From assembly GCA_024811115.1 (NCBI GenBank), contig JAKOGH010000096.1:186001-250000 (forward strand): 64,000 nucleotides of DNA, in the 5' to 3' direction. This DNA comes from Terana coerulea. Taxonomy: Eukaryota; Basidiomycota; Agaricomycetes; Polyporales; Phanerochaetaceae. Below the pieces are notes generated by a model. That model saw only the letters and a program-made list of their open reading frames with translations, did no database searches and was not told where the DNA came from. Shown here piece after piece: positions 21,550 to 32,674 of this stretch (positions within the stretch are counted from its first letter, which is position 1; each line of letters opens with the position of its first letter). The position numbers and the translations under genes were made by a program.

Positions 21550-23139
21550 ATGCCTTCCTCAAACGTACCACCACCATCGTCGCCGACGCATCTTCTCCGC
21601 ACGCACCTCGCGCCGGTCAATGCGCTGCACATATCCGCCGACAACGAGCGGCTGTATTCCGGCGATGCGCAGGGGCACGTCGTGATTACCTCGACGCGCT
21701 CGTTGCGGCCCCTAGCGAATTGGAAGGCGCATGCTGACGGGATACTGGGCGTAGAGGAGTGGGATGGGCAGGCTATAACGTGAGTGTCTGGCGTGAACGA
21801 TCCTTGAGTAAATGACTAAGGTGGGAAAACGGCTAGGCATGGACGGGATAACAAGCTTCATGTCTGGAGCCTGCCGAGCGAGAATGAGACACCCAAGCTC
21901 GGAGAAAGCGCGACGACGCCAGGCTTAGCGGCGCCCCACTTGCGCTACTCAATGGATGTCAACGCTTTGAACTACTGCCGCTTTTCGTTGCTGCCGCTTT
22001 CCGATGGCTGCGGAAACGAATCTGGGCAAGCTTCAGCTCTAATTGCACTACCCAACCTGGTCGAGTCTGCTCTGGTAAGTTATTTTGCTGAGTCTGTAGT
22101 CTTCTCCCCCGCAATATTTGACATTTGTTTGGTGCAGGCAGACGTATGGGAGCTTCCATCTCAGAAACGACTGCATGCTGCCGTGGGCAAAGTCGGACAT
22201 CCTACCCTGGGCACGTTCTCTGACGGTCGGGATACCGTCAATCCAATAGGTCTGTTCGCGTCTTCTTTTACATGCTACATTGATAGCTTACTCAGTCATT
22301 TTCTAGGTATCATAATGTCTATGCACCTTTACCTCGCTCCGCCTCCAGCTTCAAGCTCCAGTTCGAGTCGGAGACGCCTGCGCCTCCTGTGCGCATACGA
22401 AAATGGATCTGTGACCTTGCGAGAGCTGAGACAAGACTACACTCGGCCTACGGTGGAAGGTATGGAATGGAACTCGCTATGGAGCGTAAAGTTACATGTC
22501 GAGACCGGTATGCTTGCTTGTCTTGCACAACGGAAGGATAATTCATGTTTGAAAGGGCAGTGATGTCAATGGCTGTCTCAAGGACAAACGAAGTCGCGCT
22601 TACTGTATCTGCCGACCACCTCGTCGGTCGATATGATCTCAAAGTGAGCTCAAACCTGTACTGGCGTTGTTTTCGGTCTAACGCGACGTCGAACGAGTAG
22701 CTGGCCAATGATGAAGAGTCGGCGAAATCTGCTTGTACAATTCACAGGACAAAGGCGCCGGGGAACGGCTCCGTGGCGATTAGGGACGATGGGCGGGTGT
22801 GCGCCGTCGGCGGTTGGGACGGAAAGTACGTTCACGCCGTGGTCAATCCGCTCCGAGCGCTCATTTCGCTCTGAACCTAGGATTCGATTATACTCTGCGC
22901 GCTCTCTCAAAATGCTCGGCATGCTCGACTACCACAAGAAGAGCTGCCAGGCTGTGACATTCGCGCGGTATGGGTATGAAACACCTCAGTCTCCGACTGA
23001 ACAGCCGGAGGGAGAGTTGGAGGATGAGGACGATGAGATGTCCTGTCGGGAAAAGGAGGAAAGACGCAGGTGGCTCGCGGCCGGCAGTCAGGATAATAGA
23101 GTATCGATTTGGGAACTCATGTCTTTTGAGAGAAAATAG
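21550..23139 (+). CDS. ASA1: ASTRA-associated protein 1 (Asa1)-like WD40 protein
   Basis: Asa1 is a beta-propeller subunit of the ASTRA/TTT complex, which helps mature PIKK kinases such as TOR and Tel1; the animal relative is GNB1L. Start 21550 gives PTHLLRTHLAPVNALHISAD, then the first repeats ERLYSGDAQGHVVI and LANWKAHADGILGVEEW. After an intron comes the family hallmark HGRDNKLHVWSLP. Later exons give YCRFSLLPL, ADVWELPSQKRLHA, a segment reading AIRDDGRVCAVGGWDGK, and a final exon with IRLYSARSLKMLGMLDYHKK, CQAVTFAR and WLAAGSQDNRVSIWEL. An acidic insert (EGELEDEDDEM) lies in the last blade. Introns are phase-compatible where I checked them (for example QAIT/HGRDNK and GGWDGK/IRLYS). Complex membership is inferred from the family. 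Confidence 0.85.
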
Positions 23140-23420
23140 AGTATTGAGCGCAAGCTCGACAGGTACTTCTGGACATGGGTGTGTCGTTTTGATTTTTGGA
23201 TGCATACACTGCTTGTATGGCTTGAGTACAACAAGTGCGAGACTCGTGGTAATGACAACTAGCAAAACGTCAAGTACAAATGTTGTGCCGCGCTCCGCTG
23301 AGCACGGATATCTGCAAATGTTATTCATACTAATCCTGCGGCCCCGGTGCGAACCTTGAGTCTGCTTGGCCGGTGGCATTCGAACCATCTCCGAGCTTGA
23401 ACCTGTTGCTCAGGTACACA

Positions 23421-24382
23421 TCACCGGCCGGCGAGCTGTGCATCCGCGATGGGATTGGCGTGTATTGTGACCTGTGATCCACGGGCGGTCAGCACACGCA
23501 ATACCAACCTGATCATCCAATATGCTGCAATGCGGAAGGTAGCGCTCCGTGGGCCATCCAGAGAAGCAGATGGTCGTGATGCAGGCGATCGGACAGAACA
23601 ATGGTCGGCGCACCGAGAATGGGGAACTTACGTGAGTGAGCTTGATCTCGCTCAGGGGCCTGTTCTTAGGATTCACCGGAACGCGCTCCATCGCATCCAG
23701 AGTCGAGTCTGCACCGTCGATCACCTGCGGGCCCGCTTCGTAAAACGCCCGGTCGACAGGACGGTGGGGAACGCACCTTGCCGAATATCGTGTACTTGCC
23801 ATCCAGGTGCGGCTGCTTGGCGTACGTGACGAAGAACTGGGACTTGTTGGTGTCGGGCCCGGAGTTGGCCATCGCGAGGATGCCGCGATTGTTGAACTGC
23901 CACACGATATCAGTAAAAAGATACTCATCATCATTATTTGGAATATGGAAAGGCAGGGAGCTACCTTGAGCGTCGAGCGGAGTTCATCTGCGAACGCCTT
24001 GCCCCAGATGCTTTGTCCGCCTTTGCCTGAGCCGGAGGGGTCTCCGGTCTGGATCATGAAACCTCTGATGTTTCGATGCCAGAGGCTGTTGTCGTAGTAG
24101 CCGGACGCGCATAACGCTAAAAAAGTTCTGCAAAGCAAAAATAATCAGCCCCAGCGTTGAGAACGCACGGAAAGAGCGGTGGACCTCAAGTTACCTCCAC
24201 AGTTTTTGGCACTGCCTCGCAGAACAGCTCGCACTGTGCCGCAGAACCGTCACGATCTGAAACATCAGGAAGAGGTAGGGTCTGCATACCTTGAGCTCCC
24301 CGTGGGACGTATGCAGTGTGACCGACTGGCAGAATTCACTTCAGTTTGTAACTGGTATCGATGCGAGAAGAAAACGTACCAT
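23421..24382 (-). CDS. PPIL3: PPIL3-type cyclophilin (peptidyl-prolyl isomerase)
   Basis: Cyclophilins isomerise X-Pro bonds; PPIL3 orthologues associate with the spliceosome. The coding start is unusual: ATG at 24382-24380 is followed at once by a gtacgt donor, so exon 1 contributes only the start codon. Exon 2 begins [12 protein letters not shown], the typical N-terminus. Further exons: [111 protein letters not shown] and [20 protein letters not shown]. Catalytic-site residues of the family (HRNI, F..Q.GDP, ANSGP, QFF) are present. The single cyclophilin domain and length of about 165 residues are as expected. It is divergent from the G-alpha gene with 373 nt between starts. Confidence 0.93.
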
Positions 24383-24755
24383 GATGCTGGCAGGTACAGA
24401 CCCGGGTTGAAAGCAGATGACGGTCTTCCGCGGACGAGCAGCGCCACGAAGCTCTCGCTCGCCGCTGATCCGGCGGAGCAACGTCCAAATGGGGGAATGC
24501 TGCGCCGGGATCACCGCCGCAGCCAGCTGCAAAGGCGGCCAAGTGTGGAAGGAAGCCGGATTGAAATGACATGGGAATCACTTTCCATCATGGCTTCGAT
24601 ATCCCAGTGGTCGCCGCTGCATTCCGTCCATATAGATCTCAACAGACTCTGCGCTCGGCTTTGTTCGTCTCCCTCCCCACCATCATCCCGCTCGCCGTCG
24701 AGCACGTAGCCCTCTACCCACAGAGTCACCCTCACCGCCGACGACGCCCACGACG
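24383..24755. promoter_or_regulatory. Divergent promoter, PPIL3 / G-alpha
   Basis: A 373-nt region between divergent ATGs. Open frames crossing it are shadows with no motif. No clear TATA box. Confidence 0.45.
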
Positions 24756-26849
24756 ATGATCACCGCCCCAAGACCGGCATCCGTGCGCAGCGTGGGCACC
24801 GACTATGGGGACCCCATCTCCGCCATTCTGCGACCTCCCGTCGGCGAGACGGACAGTGAACGACAGCTGAGACTGGCGAGGGAGGCGGAAGCGAAGCGCA
24901 TCAGCGATAGCATAGACGAGGAGCTCAGAATGGAGGAGAAACGATGGAAAAAGCGAAAGGAGGACGTAAAGGTACGTGTTGGACTTTCGCGACACCATCT
25001 GCCATAGTCGAATGGACATGTACAAGTAGTGCTTCGGGCTTTTATATGGGAGGAGAATTACCTCCGCAGTTACGCATACCAAAAGGTTCCAGCCTTTCAT
25101 GCCTTCTTGAACCTGGTGGTTTCGGTCTCAATGGTAGCCGGCGTGTAACTGACCATGTGTGTCGCAGCTTCTCCTTCTTGGCCAGGCAGAGTCCGGCAAG
25201 TCCACTCTGCAGAAGCAATTCCAGATGATGTACAGCCCCGGCACACTCGAGGAGGAGCGGCTGTCATGGCGTCCCGTCGTGTACTACAACATCGCACGGC
25301 CTGTTCGGCGTATCTTCGAGGTCATTGACGCCTTCGGCGAGATGGACGAGGACGAGGACGCCATGCAGACAGATGCACTGGAGGGGCTCCAGGACACTAA
25401 CGGCGACGACCCAATGGACAGCTCCCAAGGTTCTCAGGGCTCGTCGACGAACGAGAAGCGGTTCACGACCTTACGCTACCGCCTGGGACCTCTGCTCGCC
25501 GCCGAGTCTTCGCTTGCCGAGCGACTCTCCGGCGGCCAGCCAACGCCGACCAAGGGGAACCTGGTCGTTCGGTCGGGATGGCAGGCGCGGTCGATCCTGG
25601 GGAAGGCACGACTCCGGGACCGCACGAGTTTCAACGGGACGCGTGGCTCCATGGACAACGGCTCGCCCCGGAGGAGCGAGGATTCCGGCAGCGTGATGCT
25701 GGGAGAGAAGGATAAACTGATCGAAGAGGTCGCGAATATTCTGAATGCCTGCAAGGAAGATATCAAGGAACTGTGGGAGCACCCCGCTGTTCAGCGACTT
25801 CGTGACATGCGACGGTTGCGTCTCGAAGAGTGGGCGGAATAGTAAGTGACCATCCTTCGTCGTATATGAGACGTGGGCTCAACTGGTGAAATTTTCAGCT
25901 TCTTGGACAATATCACGCGGGTGTCTTCATCTGGATACATTCCGACAACAGGTATGTTATCATTCCTGGTTTTGTGCTTGCCAGCTGATCTTCATCATTC
26001 AAGACGATATCCTCCATGCCCGCATCCAGACTATGGGAGTCGCGGAGCATGTGTTCGATGTTTCTCTGCACGGCCGAACTGTGACATGGCATCTATTTGA
26101 TGTTGGTGGTGCCAGAGGCCAACGGCATAGCTGGGTGCCATACTTCGATGACGCGTGAGTTGTCCGTGAATTCAGTAAGTTTGGTCAAACTCACATGTCG
26201 ACCCAGGTCTGCCATCATCTTCATGACTCCCGTCAGCGCGTTCGATCAGGTGAGTGATCTGAGTTGTTGCTTGGGGTGGTTCTGACCGGTCAGTGATATA
26301 GTATCTGGAAGAAGACCCGAGAACAAACCGGATAGATGATTCGCTGCAACTGTTCACACAGATCTGTTCGAACCCCCTTCTCAAGAACGCACACTTAGTG
26401 CTGTTCCTTAGTTCGTATTCATTCCTCCGTGTGAACCTCGGTTTCTGAACGAGACACGCATAGACAAGACGGATATTCTGAAGTCCAAGCTCGATAGAGG
26501 CGTGCAAGTCAAGAAGTAGTACGTGTGAAACTCGCTGGATTCCTCGTTCCAACCATTGAATTATTATTAATAGCATCACCTCGTATGGCGAACGGCCCAA
26601 CGAGTTCGAATCTGTTGTCAGCTACTTCCGCGCGCACTTCACACAGGTGCATAAACGCAACAACGAGAACATGCGTGTGCTGTACACACACTTGACGAAC
26701 GTCGTTGTATGTGTTCCCCACCTTCCTTCTTCCTATGGATCTGTACTCAGGCTCTGCTCCATTAGGATAAGACGGCGACACGCCGTATCATTACGGACAT
26801 CCGCGACTCGATATTCCGTGTGTACCTCAAGGATGCTGCACTGGTTTGA
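24756..26849 (+). CDS. Atypical heterotrimeric G-protein alpha subunit
   Basis: G-alpha subunits couple receptors to intracellular effectors. Start 24756 (MITAPRPASVRSVG) lacks the N-terminal Gly used for myristoylation. After a charged helix (EEKRWKKRKEDVK) comes the P-loop LLLLGQAESGKSTLQKQFQ, then a helical domain with a long acidic/Ser-rich insert (MDEDEDAMQTD, GDDPMDSSQGSQGSSTNEK). Switch I is GYIPTTDDILHARIQTMGV, retaining the key Arg. Switch II is DVGGARGQRHSWVPYFDD instead of DVGGQRSERKKW, so the catalytic Gln is Ala. NKTD is intact (LFLNKTDILKSKL). The TCAT guanine-contact motif is replaced (LYTHLTNVV). The end is TDIRDSIFRVYLKDAALV. All introns are phase-consistent. It belongs to the divergent basidiomycete G-alpha class. 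GTP binding is likely retained; GTPase rate is probably low, which is inference. Confidence 0.88.
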
Positions 26850-28435
26850 TTCATATACCCGCCCACCGGAGGCCCTTGCTGGTTGAAATTCACCTCGTCG
26901 GACGGTGTTAGAAGACACACTCGACTGTTTTGCATTTATTATACACCGCTGGTCTAATTTCTCGGATCGTTGTCCGTCCCTATCACCATTCTCTTGCCTC
27001 AGTCTCTCATCACTGCATACTTTCGTATCTCATGTTGTTGTAACGCTATTTCGCCGCTCTTTCGCTGTGTTAGTAGGATAGAATCACTTAAGAAATGTAT
27101 ACCCGGAGCCGCCCTCATGGACGAAATGGCAGGTCAGTGCACTGTGTTCGCCCCCATTTCCCCGTAATGCGTGTGCGGCGTCGGCCGTGGGGCGGGGGAG
27201 TGTGGGCGGCGATGTTTGGTCGTGCTTGGCAAGAGCCTCCGGTGAGCTGCCGAATGCGGAAGCCGGGAGAACGCTTGACACTCATCCATCCAATCCCCTG
27301 AGACAGGGGGAGACTCGCTGTGCCCGCCCACTCTACGCTCGCTCCTGCTTGACCCGTGCGGCCCACAAAGGCGACGACGATGGCTATCTGGCCGACCCTG
27401 CGCCGCTCCTGTCTGTTCCGAGTGCTGGCGTGGGTGGCGTTCTAGCGTGCGGCCGCACATTCAGACGACGGGATTTCCGGGCCTTGCATGCCTCATTGGC
27501 GACTGTGCGCTGGGAATTCGGAAGGCGTGGAAGGCTGGCTGCGAGCTAAGGGGCGTCTGTGGCTTCTCCATTGCACGCTGAACCATGCGGGGCAATTGTT
27601 CTGGCTGCATTCTACAGCGTCCTACTGCGACCTGACGTCGTTTGTGCAGGGCTCGCAGGCGAAGTGCGCATCCCCTCATCCGACCTATCTGATCAGTATG
27701 CGATATGAGTACTGAAGCAAGGTGCTGCGACGTCCCCAGGCAGTCAAGAGGTGTGAAGGATCGGTCACGCGTGCGATGCCCGGTGAGACAGTGGTCAGTC
27801 GCAGGTGTGGGTACGGCCGCGATGCGGTGGCTTGATGTGCTGCAGCGGTGTGAACGGGAGCCTATTCAACGCGTCAACTTGGCACTGATAGACACACCAC
27901 CTGCCCAGAGGCCCTTGATCCTGAGAGTCACTTGCAAGGGCGGCGCTCAGGGACTGGTGCGTGCCGGGCGAGTCGTCTCCACGACCGCTGCACCACCTGA
28001 GCACGCCTCGGATGCGCTCGGAAGGGCGACCCTTGCGCTGTGCCCCTGCGCGGGTCGTCTCGCGTCGCGCGGGCACTGCGCGGGTAAGGGGGCCCGCCGC
28101 CCCTGCGTCTCTCTCGTTTCACGCGCGGGGGTGCGTTTGCGCCCGCGCGAGGATGGCATCACCAGCTGCGTTCCGACGCGATTGGCTCTCGCCCCGTGAC
28201 TGGCGTTCAGGGGGTTCCGAGCCAGGCCTGGCTCCTGCGTGAGGGGCTTCCGGGCAGTCGCGAAGGCGTGACGAAAGTGGAATGCGCTACTATAGGTTTG
28301 GCTGTTCTCTCATGACCTCCTGCTGGACAGGAACGCTATATAAAGGGGTCGTGTCTGGCCTGACGGAACCCCAGTTCCGCACCCTCTTTCGTCGCAGCCT
28401 CCTCACCACAGCAACCACATACCCCTCTATCCAGC
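26850..28435. promoter_or_regulatory. 1.6-kb intergenic, formate dehydrogenase promoter
   Basis: A long gene-free stretch for this window. It carries the formate dehydrogenase promoter with a TATATAAA box at 28337-28344. Very GC-rich short open frames on both strands (for example plus 27705-28199) have no motif or intron structure. Confidence 0.5.
28337..28344 (+). promoter_or_regulatory. TATA box (TATATAAA) of the formate dehydrogenase gene
   Basis: A strong TATA match 91 nt upstream of ATG 28436, followed by a C/T-rich leader. It suits a highly expressed gene. Confidence 0.6.
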
Positions 28436-29945
28436 ATGGTGAAGGTAAGGGGTCCTTCACGGGCGTTGTCAAAGGCCGTGTACTCATCGTTTGCGACACT
28501 AGGTTCTCGCCATTCTCTACCGCGGTGGTCAGGCTGCTCAGGAGGAGCCCCGTTTGCTGGGTACCATCGAGAACCAGGTGCGCACAGTATAGTTAATCGC
28601 GTCACGATCCTCATGCTTACTGTTTGTGCTATCCAGCTCGGTATCCGTGACTGGCTCCAGAAGGAAGGTCACGAATACATTGTCACCGATGACAAGGAGG
28701 GTCCAGACAGTGATTTCCAGAAGCACCTCGTGGATGTGAGTTCATGCTAATCGCCGTATCTATCGACATCTATGCTGATCATTCACTTTGCTGTGTAGGC
28801 CGAGGTGCTCATCACCACCCCCTTCCACCCAGGCTACCTCACCGGCGACTTGATCAGGAAGGTGTGTAGAGACAAGCTGAGCGTATCCAGGAGAGGAGTT
28901 GACGAAGCTCTCGCCCTAGGCCAAGAACCTCAAGATCTGCATCACTGCCGGCGTTGGCTCCGACCACGTCGACCTGAATGCTGCCGTAGAGCACGGCATT
29001 CAGGTTCTCGAGGTCTCTGGCTCCAACGTCGTGTCCGTCGCGGAACACGTCGTCATGAGCATCCTCCTGCTCGTCCGGAACTTCGTCCCTGCACACGAGG
29101 TGCGTTATCACGTGTTAACGCCCATAATTAAGACCTCAGGCACTGATCGGCTGTGTCGAATGTCATTCATAGATGATCGAGCGCGGGGCGACTGGGTCGT
29201 GTCTGACGTCGCCCGCAACGCGTTCGACCTCGAGGGCAAGGTTGTCGGGACCATCGGTGCCGGCCGCATCGGCTTCCGTGTTCTGCAGCGTCTCGTGCCT
29301 TTCAACTGCAAGGAGCTGCTCTACTACGACTACGCCCCTCTTCCTGAGCACGCTGCCAAGGAGGTCAACGCCCGCCGTGTCGATGACCTGAAGGACTTCG
29401 TCTCTCAGGTACGCCATGACAGCGATTGCCGGTGGACTATGGCACTGACTGCAACACATAGTGCGATGTGATCACCGTCAACTGCCCGCTGCACGAGGGC
29501 ACCAAGGGCCTCGTGAACGAAGACCTCCTCAAGTCGTTCAAGAAGGGCGCGTGGCTCGTCAACACCGCGCGCGGCGCGATCTGCGACAAGGACGCCGTCG
29601 CGGCCGCGCTCAAGAGCGGGCAGATCAACGGCTACGCGGGCGACGTGTGGAACGTGCAGCCGGCGCCGAAGGAGCACGTCTGGCGGACGGCGAAGAACCC
29701 GCTCGGCGGCGGGAACGGCATGGTGCCGCACTACTCGGGCACGACGCTCGACGCGCAGGCGCGCTACGCCGCCGGCACGAAGTCGATCTTGGAGAACTAC
29801 CTCGGCGACAAGGACCAGGAGCCCCAAAACGTCATCATTGGCAAGAGTGAGTGCTTTGTTGCGCTGCGTTGTGGCTCAGCTGCTGATGTGCCGATGTGCT
29901 GCAGAGGGCTACGAGACCAAGGCGTACGGCCAGCGCCAGAAGTAA
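28436..29945 (+). CDS. FDH: NAD-dependent formate dehydrogenase
   Basis: Fdh oxidises formate to CO2 with NAD+. In wood-rot fungi formate arises from oxalate decarboxylation, so this gene links to oxalate metabolism. Exon 1 gives MVK; then [100 protein letters not shown], the Rossmann motif [54 protein letters not shown], the active-site region [20 protein letters not shown] and a C-terminus KAYGQRQK. About seven introns with clean ends. After MIERG the sequence has GGGG (29185-29188) where GDW should follow directly, so the exon starting near 29174 is out of frame with its end (two extra G or one missing base). The rest is intact. Confidence 0.94.
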
Positions 29946-30576
29946 ATGCTTGCTCTTCCAATATCAAAGGGGATCCGAGGGACAATGTATCACTACGAAG
30001 CCAACTGTATTTATACATGACACAACGCAATGTACTGTTGATGGCATTCTCGATCGTGCTTGAGAGACGAGCATGAGGTGGCATCTGCGTCGGCAGAACC
30101 AAACCAAGCAATGAATGCATAAGCTAAATCATCAGTATACTCGAGTCGATTCACAACGCTCAACATTGACATCATAATGAACAAGCCGTACTGTGCTGTC
30201 CAGCGATCCACCCACTCTGATACCTGCACCTCTGACTGCGCTAAACAACGGTGACATTACTGCATCTTTCAGGCAAGGAGCACCCTCACAGCCAAATTAG
30301 TAGTCAATATTTTTGGATGTAGATTAAATCGGTAGACTTCAAAAGAAACACCTGCGACGCTTGGTACAAGTACTGCTTGGCCAACCTCGAGGCTTGCGTC
30401 ACCGCTAAAATGCGGGGAAGAGGAATTGCGGGGTACGCCCGGGAGATGCCGAGCACGTTGTGCGGGGTGTTGCGGGCGCCTTAGCGCCGTGTGCTGCTTT
30501 GCTGTTCCCTTGACTGTGTCGGATATCACAAGCCTCTCGCTGCCCGACACCCACTCTGACGCCGCGAGCTTGTTGC
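29946..30576. other. Intergenic, upstream of bHLH gene
   Basis: About 630 nt with the Fdh 3' region and the bHLH promoter. AT-rich start, GC-rich end. No gene recognised. Confidence 0.5.
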
Positions 30577-31996
30577 ATGGCTCTGCTCACTCACTCCGAA
30601 ACCGCCGCCTTCAACGGCTTTCTCTACTCCATCGACGTCGGCGACGCCCTCGAATGGAGCGGCCTCAGCCCAGAGCACCTGCCGCTGACCCCAGCGCAGG
30701 GCAAGGAGGCCTTGGCGAAGGCGACCAAGGATCTCATGTCCCTCGAGCCTAATTTGGGAACCCAAGAGCCCGCGGAGCCGTTCAAGCAGGTGCGCTCGTC
30801 GAGCGACACGACGAGCAGTTGGCCGAGCTTCCAGGGCGAGGCGACGGCGGGGGCAACGCACGCCAGCAGGGGCAGGGCTACACGTACGGCTTCGGCGTCC
30901 CGTCGTCGTCCAGGCAGCCCCATAGGCCGACCCACCCGACCGGCGCAGCGAGCGAGCACCTGCTGCGCTCGCCGACGCAGGACCTCTTCCGTCTCCCGCG
31001 CTCGACGTCGCCCAAACCGCACGCCAGCCCCAGCACGGCGGCCCCGTCCGCCTTCAATTTTCCGCCGGGCGAGGGTCACGCGCACGCCCACGGCGCGCGC
31101 CCGGGCCCGTACGCCGCCGCCGCCTCCGCGCCCGCGGTCCTGCACCGCCAGCCGTCGAGCTCGAAGCGCGGCGTCCCCGCCGACGGCGACTGGCCCGGCT
31201 CCGCGGGGGCAGCGCGAAGCGGCGGCGGCCGTCCGTCGCCACGCAGCCGCCCAGCGCACCACCACCATCGATCGACGCGCCGGCCCGCCCGTCGCGCGCG
31301 CGGCCGCCCCGGGCCTCCTCGAGCTCCTCCTCGTCGCACACGCCGGCCGGCACCCCGCGCGATGGCGAGCCCGGCGGCGGCGCGAAGCCCGCGCTGCTCT
31401 CGCCGTCGCAGAAGCGGGCGAACCACATCCAGTCCGAGCAGAAGCGCCGGGCGAACATCCGCCGGGGCTACGAGGCGCTGTGCGAGGTCGTACCTGCGCT
31501 CCGGGACGCGATACGGGCGGAGGAGGAAAGCGGTAGGCACCCCTGTTGTGCGCGTAGAGCACAAATGCTGAATGGCGTGCCACTGCAGCTCGGGCGGCGG
31601 CAGAGGACGACAAGGGGCGGAAGCGCAAGAAAAAGGCGAAGGGTGCGATCGAGGATGGGGATAAGCTCGACGGGCGGGCGGGGCCCAAGAGCGAGAACGT
31701 TGTCCTGCAAAAGAGTACGCATAATCTTTCACCTTCAGCGCGGTTCTCGCATATCATTCCGTTATTTACTAACCATCCTCTCAGCAATTGATCACCTACA
31801 CGTCTTGCTCGCTGAACGCGCAAATCTGTCGCAGCGGTTGGACCACGCACGCGCTTCACTCGGACGCGGGCATCCTGCGCTGGCATGTTCACCGGACCAC
31901 CTCGATGACAAGGGCGTGCCGCTGTGGGAGCGTGAGTGGATGGGCGGGACTGGCTGGGGTGACGCAGACGAGGACGCTGCGGAAGATGACGCATGA
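30577..31996 (+). CDS. bHLH transcription factor
   Basis: This is a nuclear DNA-binding regulator. Start 30577 gives MALLTHSETAAFNGFLYSID. A long Pro/Ser/Ala-rich region follows (TQDLFRLPRSTSPKPHASPS). Then comes a bHLH domain with basic region KRANHIQSEQKRRANIRRGY (H, E and RR at the E-box-contacting positions), helix 1 EALCEVVPALRDAIRA, a long basic loop (RKRKKKAKGAIEDGDKLDGR) and helix 2 SENVVLQKTIDHLHVLLAER, followed by an acidic tail. Introns: about 31531-31588 and 31710-31785. Two frame breaks occur in the GC-rich part, each at a G5 run (30849-30853 and 31205-31209). One more G at each gives a continuous Pro/Ser-rich protein with the bHLH. A 484-codon open frame on the opposite strand is a high-GC shadow. 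Target genes are unknown. Confidence 0.82.
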
Positions 31997-32674
31997 GCGT
32001 GGAGGGCCGCCTCAAGAACACTGGGAGTGCTCGAAGAACTCTGCCGCTGCTGATATGTTTGTTTTGCATTTTGTACATTATAGCGCGACCAATGCTGGTC
32101 GTAATTGGGACACTAATGGACCTCGAGACCGCGAGTGGTTGCGACGGTTTGTAATGTTACTCACTGTGGGAGTGTACTACGTTGGCGTTTTACTGCTACA
32201 TTTTTCCGATATTTCTACTCGTGCAAGTTACAGCCATACTAAAGATGTAATCAAGCCATACAGCGACTCGAACTTCTTCATCTTCTTGACTCACGCTCCG
32301 TTAGGGTGATCCTCTTGACACGCGGACCGAGACGTTGATCGGTGTGGACTCGGAGATGCATGACCTGATCACCTTAGTCTCTAGTACACTCCATGAAATA
32401 AAGGCTGCGAATGAGGATATTTGCTATCATCCCCGCCAGCACACCCCGTATACCCAATGTATACCTCTTTTGATAGATTACACGTTAATCCGACATTCGC
32501 ATCGCAAGGCCCGATAAATATTGACACAGGAGTGAACGGAGGTAGTACAGATCGATGCGAGCAGATGGTGACGCTTGTTCGTTGAACATATACTGCTATG
32601 GCCCATTCATCATTTGGATAAGTTTAGGATAACAAGTGGGCGAGCATACCTAGTTGGCTGGACTTGCCATCCGC
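31997..32674. other. Intergenic between convergent bHLH and F-box genes
   Basis: About 680 AT-richer nt containing both 3' ends. No gene or RNA recognised. Confidence 0.5.

Noticed and set aside
23380..23440. B-box-like ggttcgaa on the minus strand
   Set aside because: No A box or pairing stems around it; it is in the 3' part of the PPIL3 gene region.
27705..28199. 164-codon plus-strand frame upstream of formate dehydrogenase
   Set aside because: No motif, no splice structure, very high GC; better explained as promoter DNA.
30624..32078. 484-codon open frame on the minus strand
   Set aside because: It lies opposite the bHLH gene in very GC-rich DNA where stops are rare; Arg/Ala-rich text without motifs. 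The plus strand holds a clear bHLH domain.
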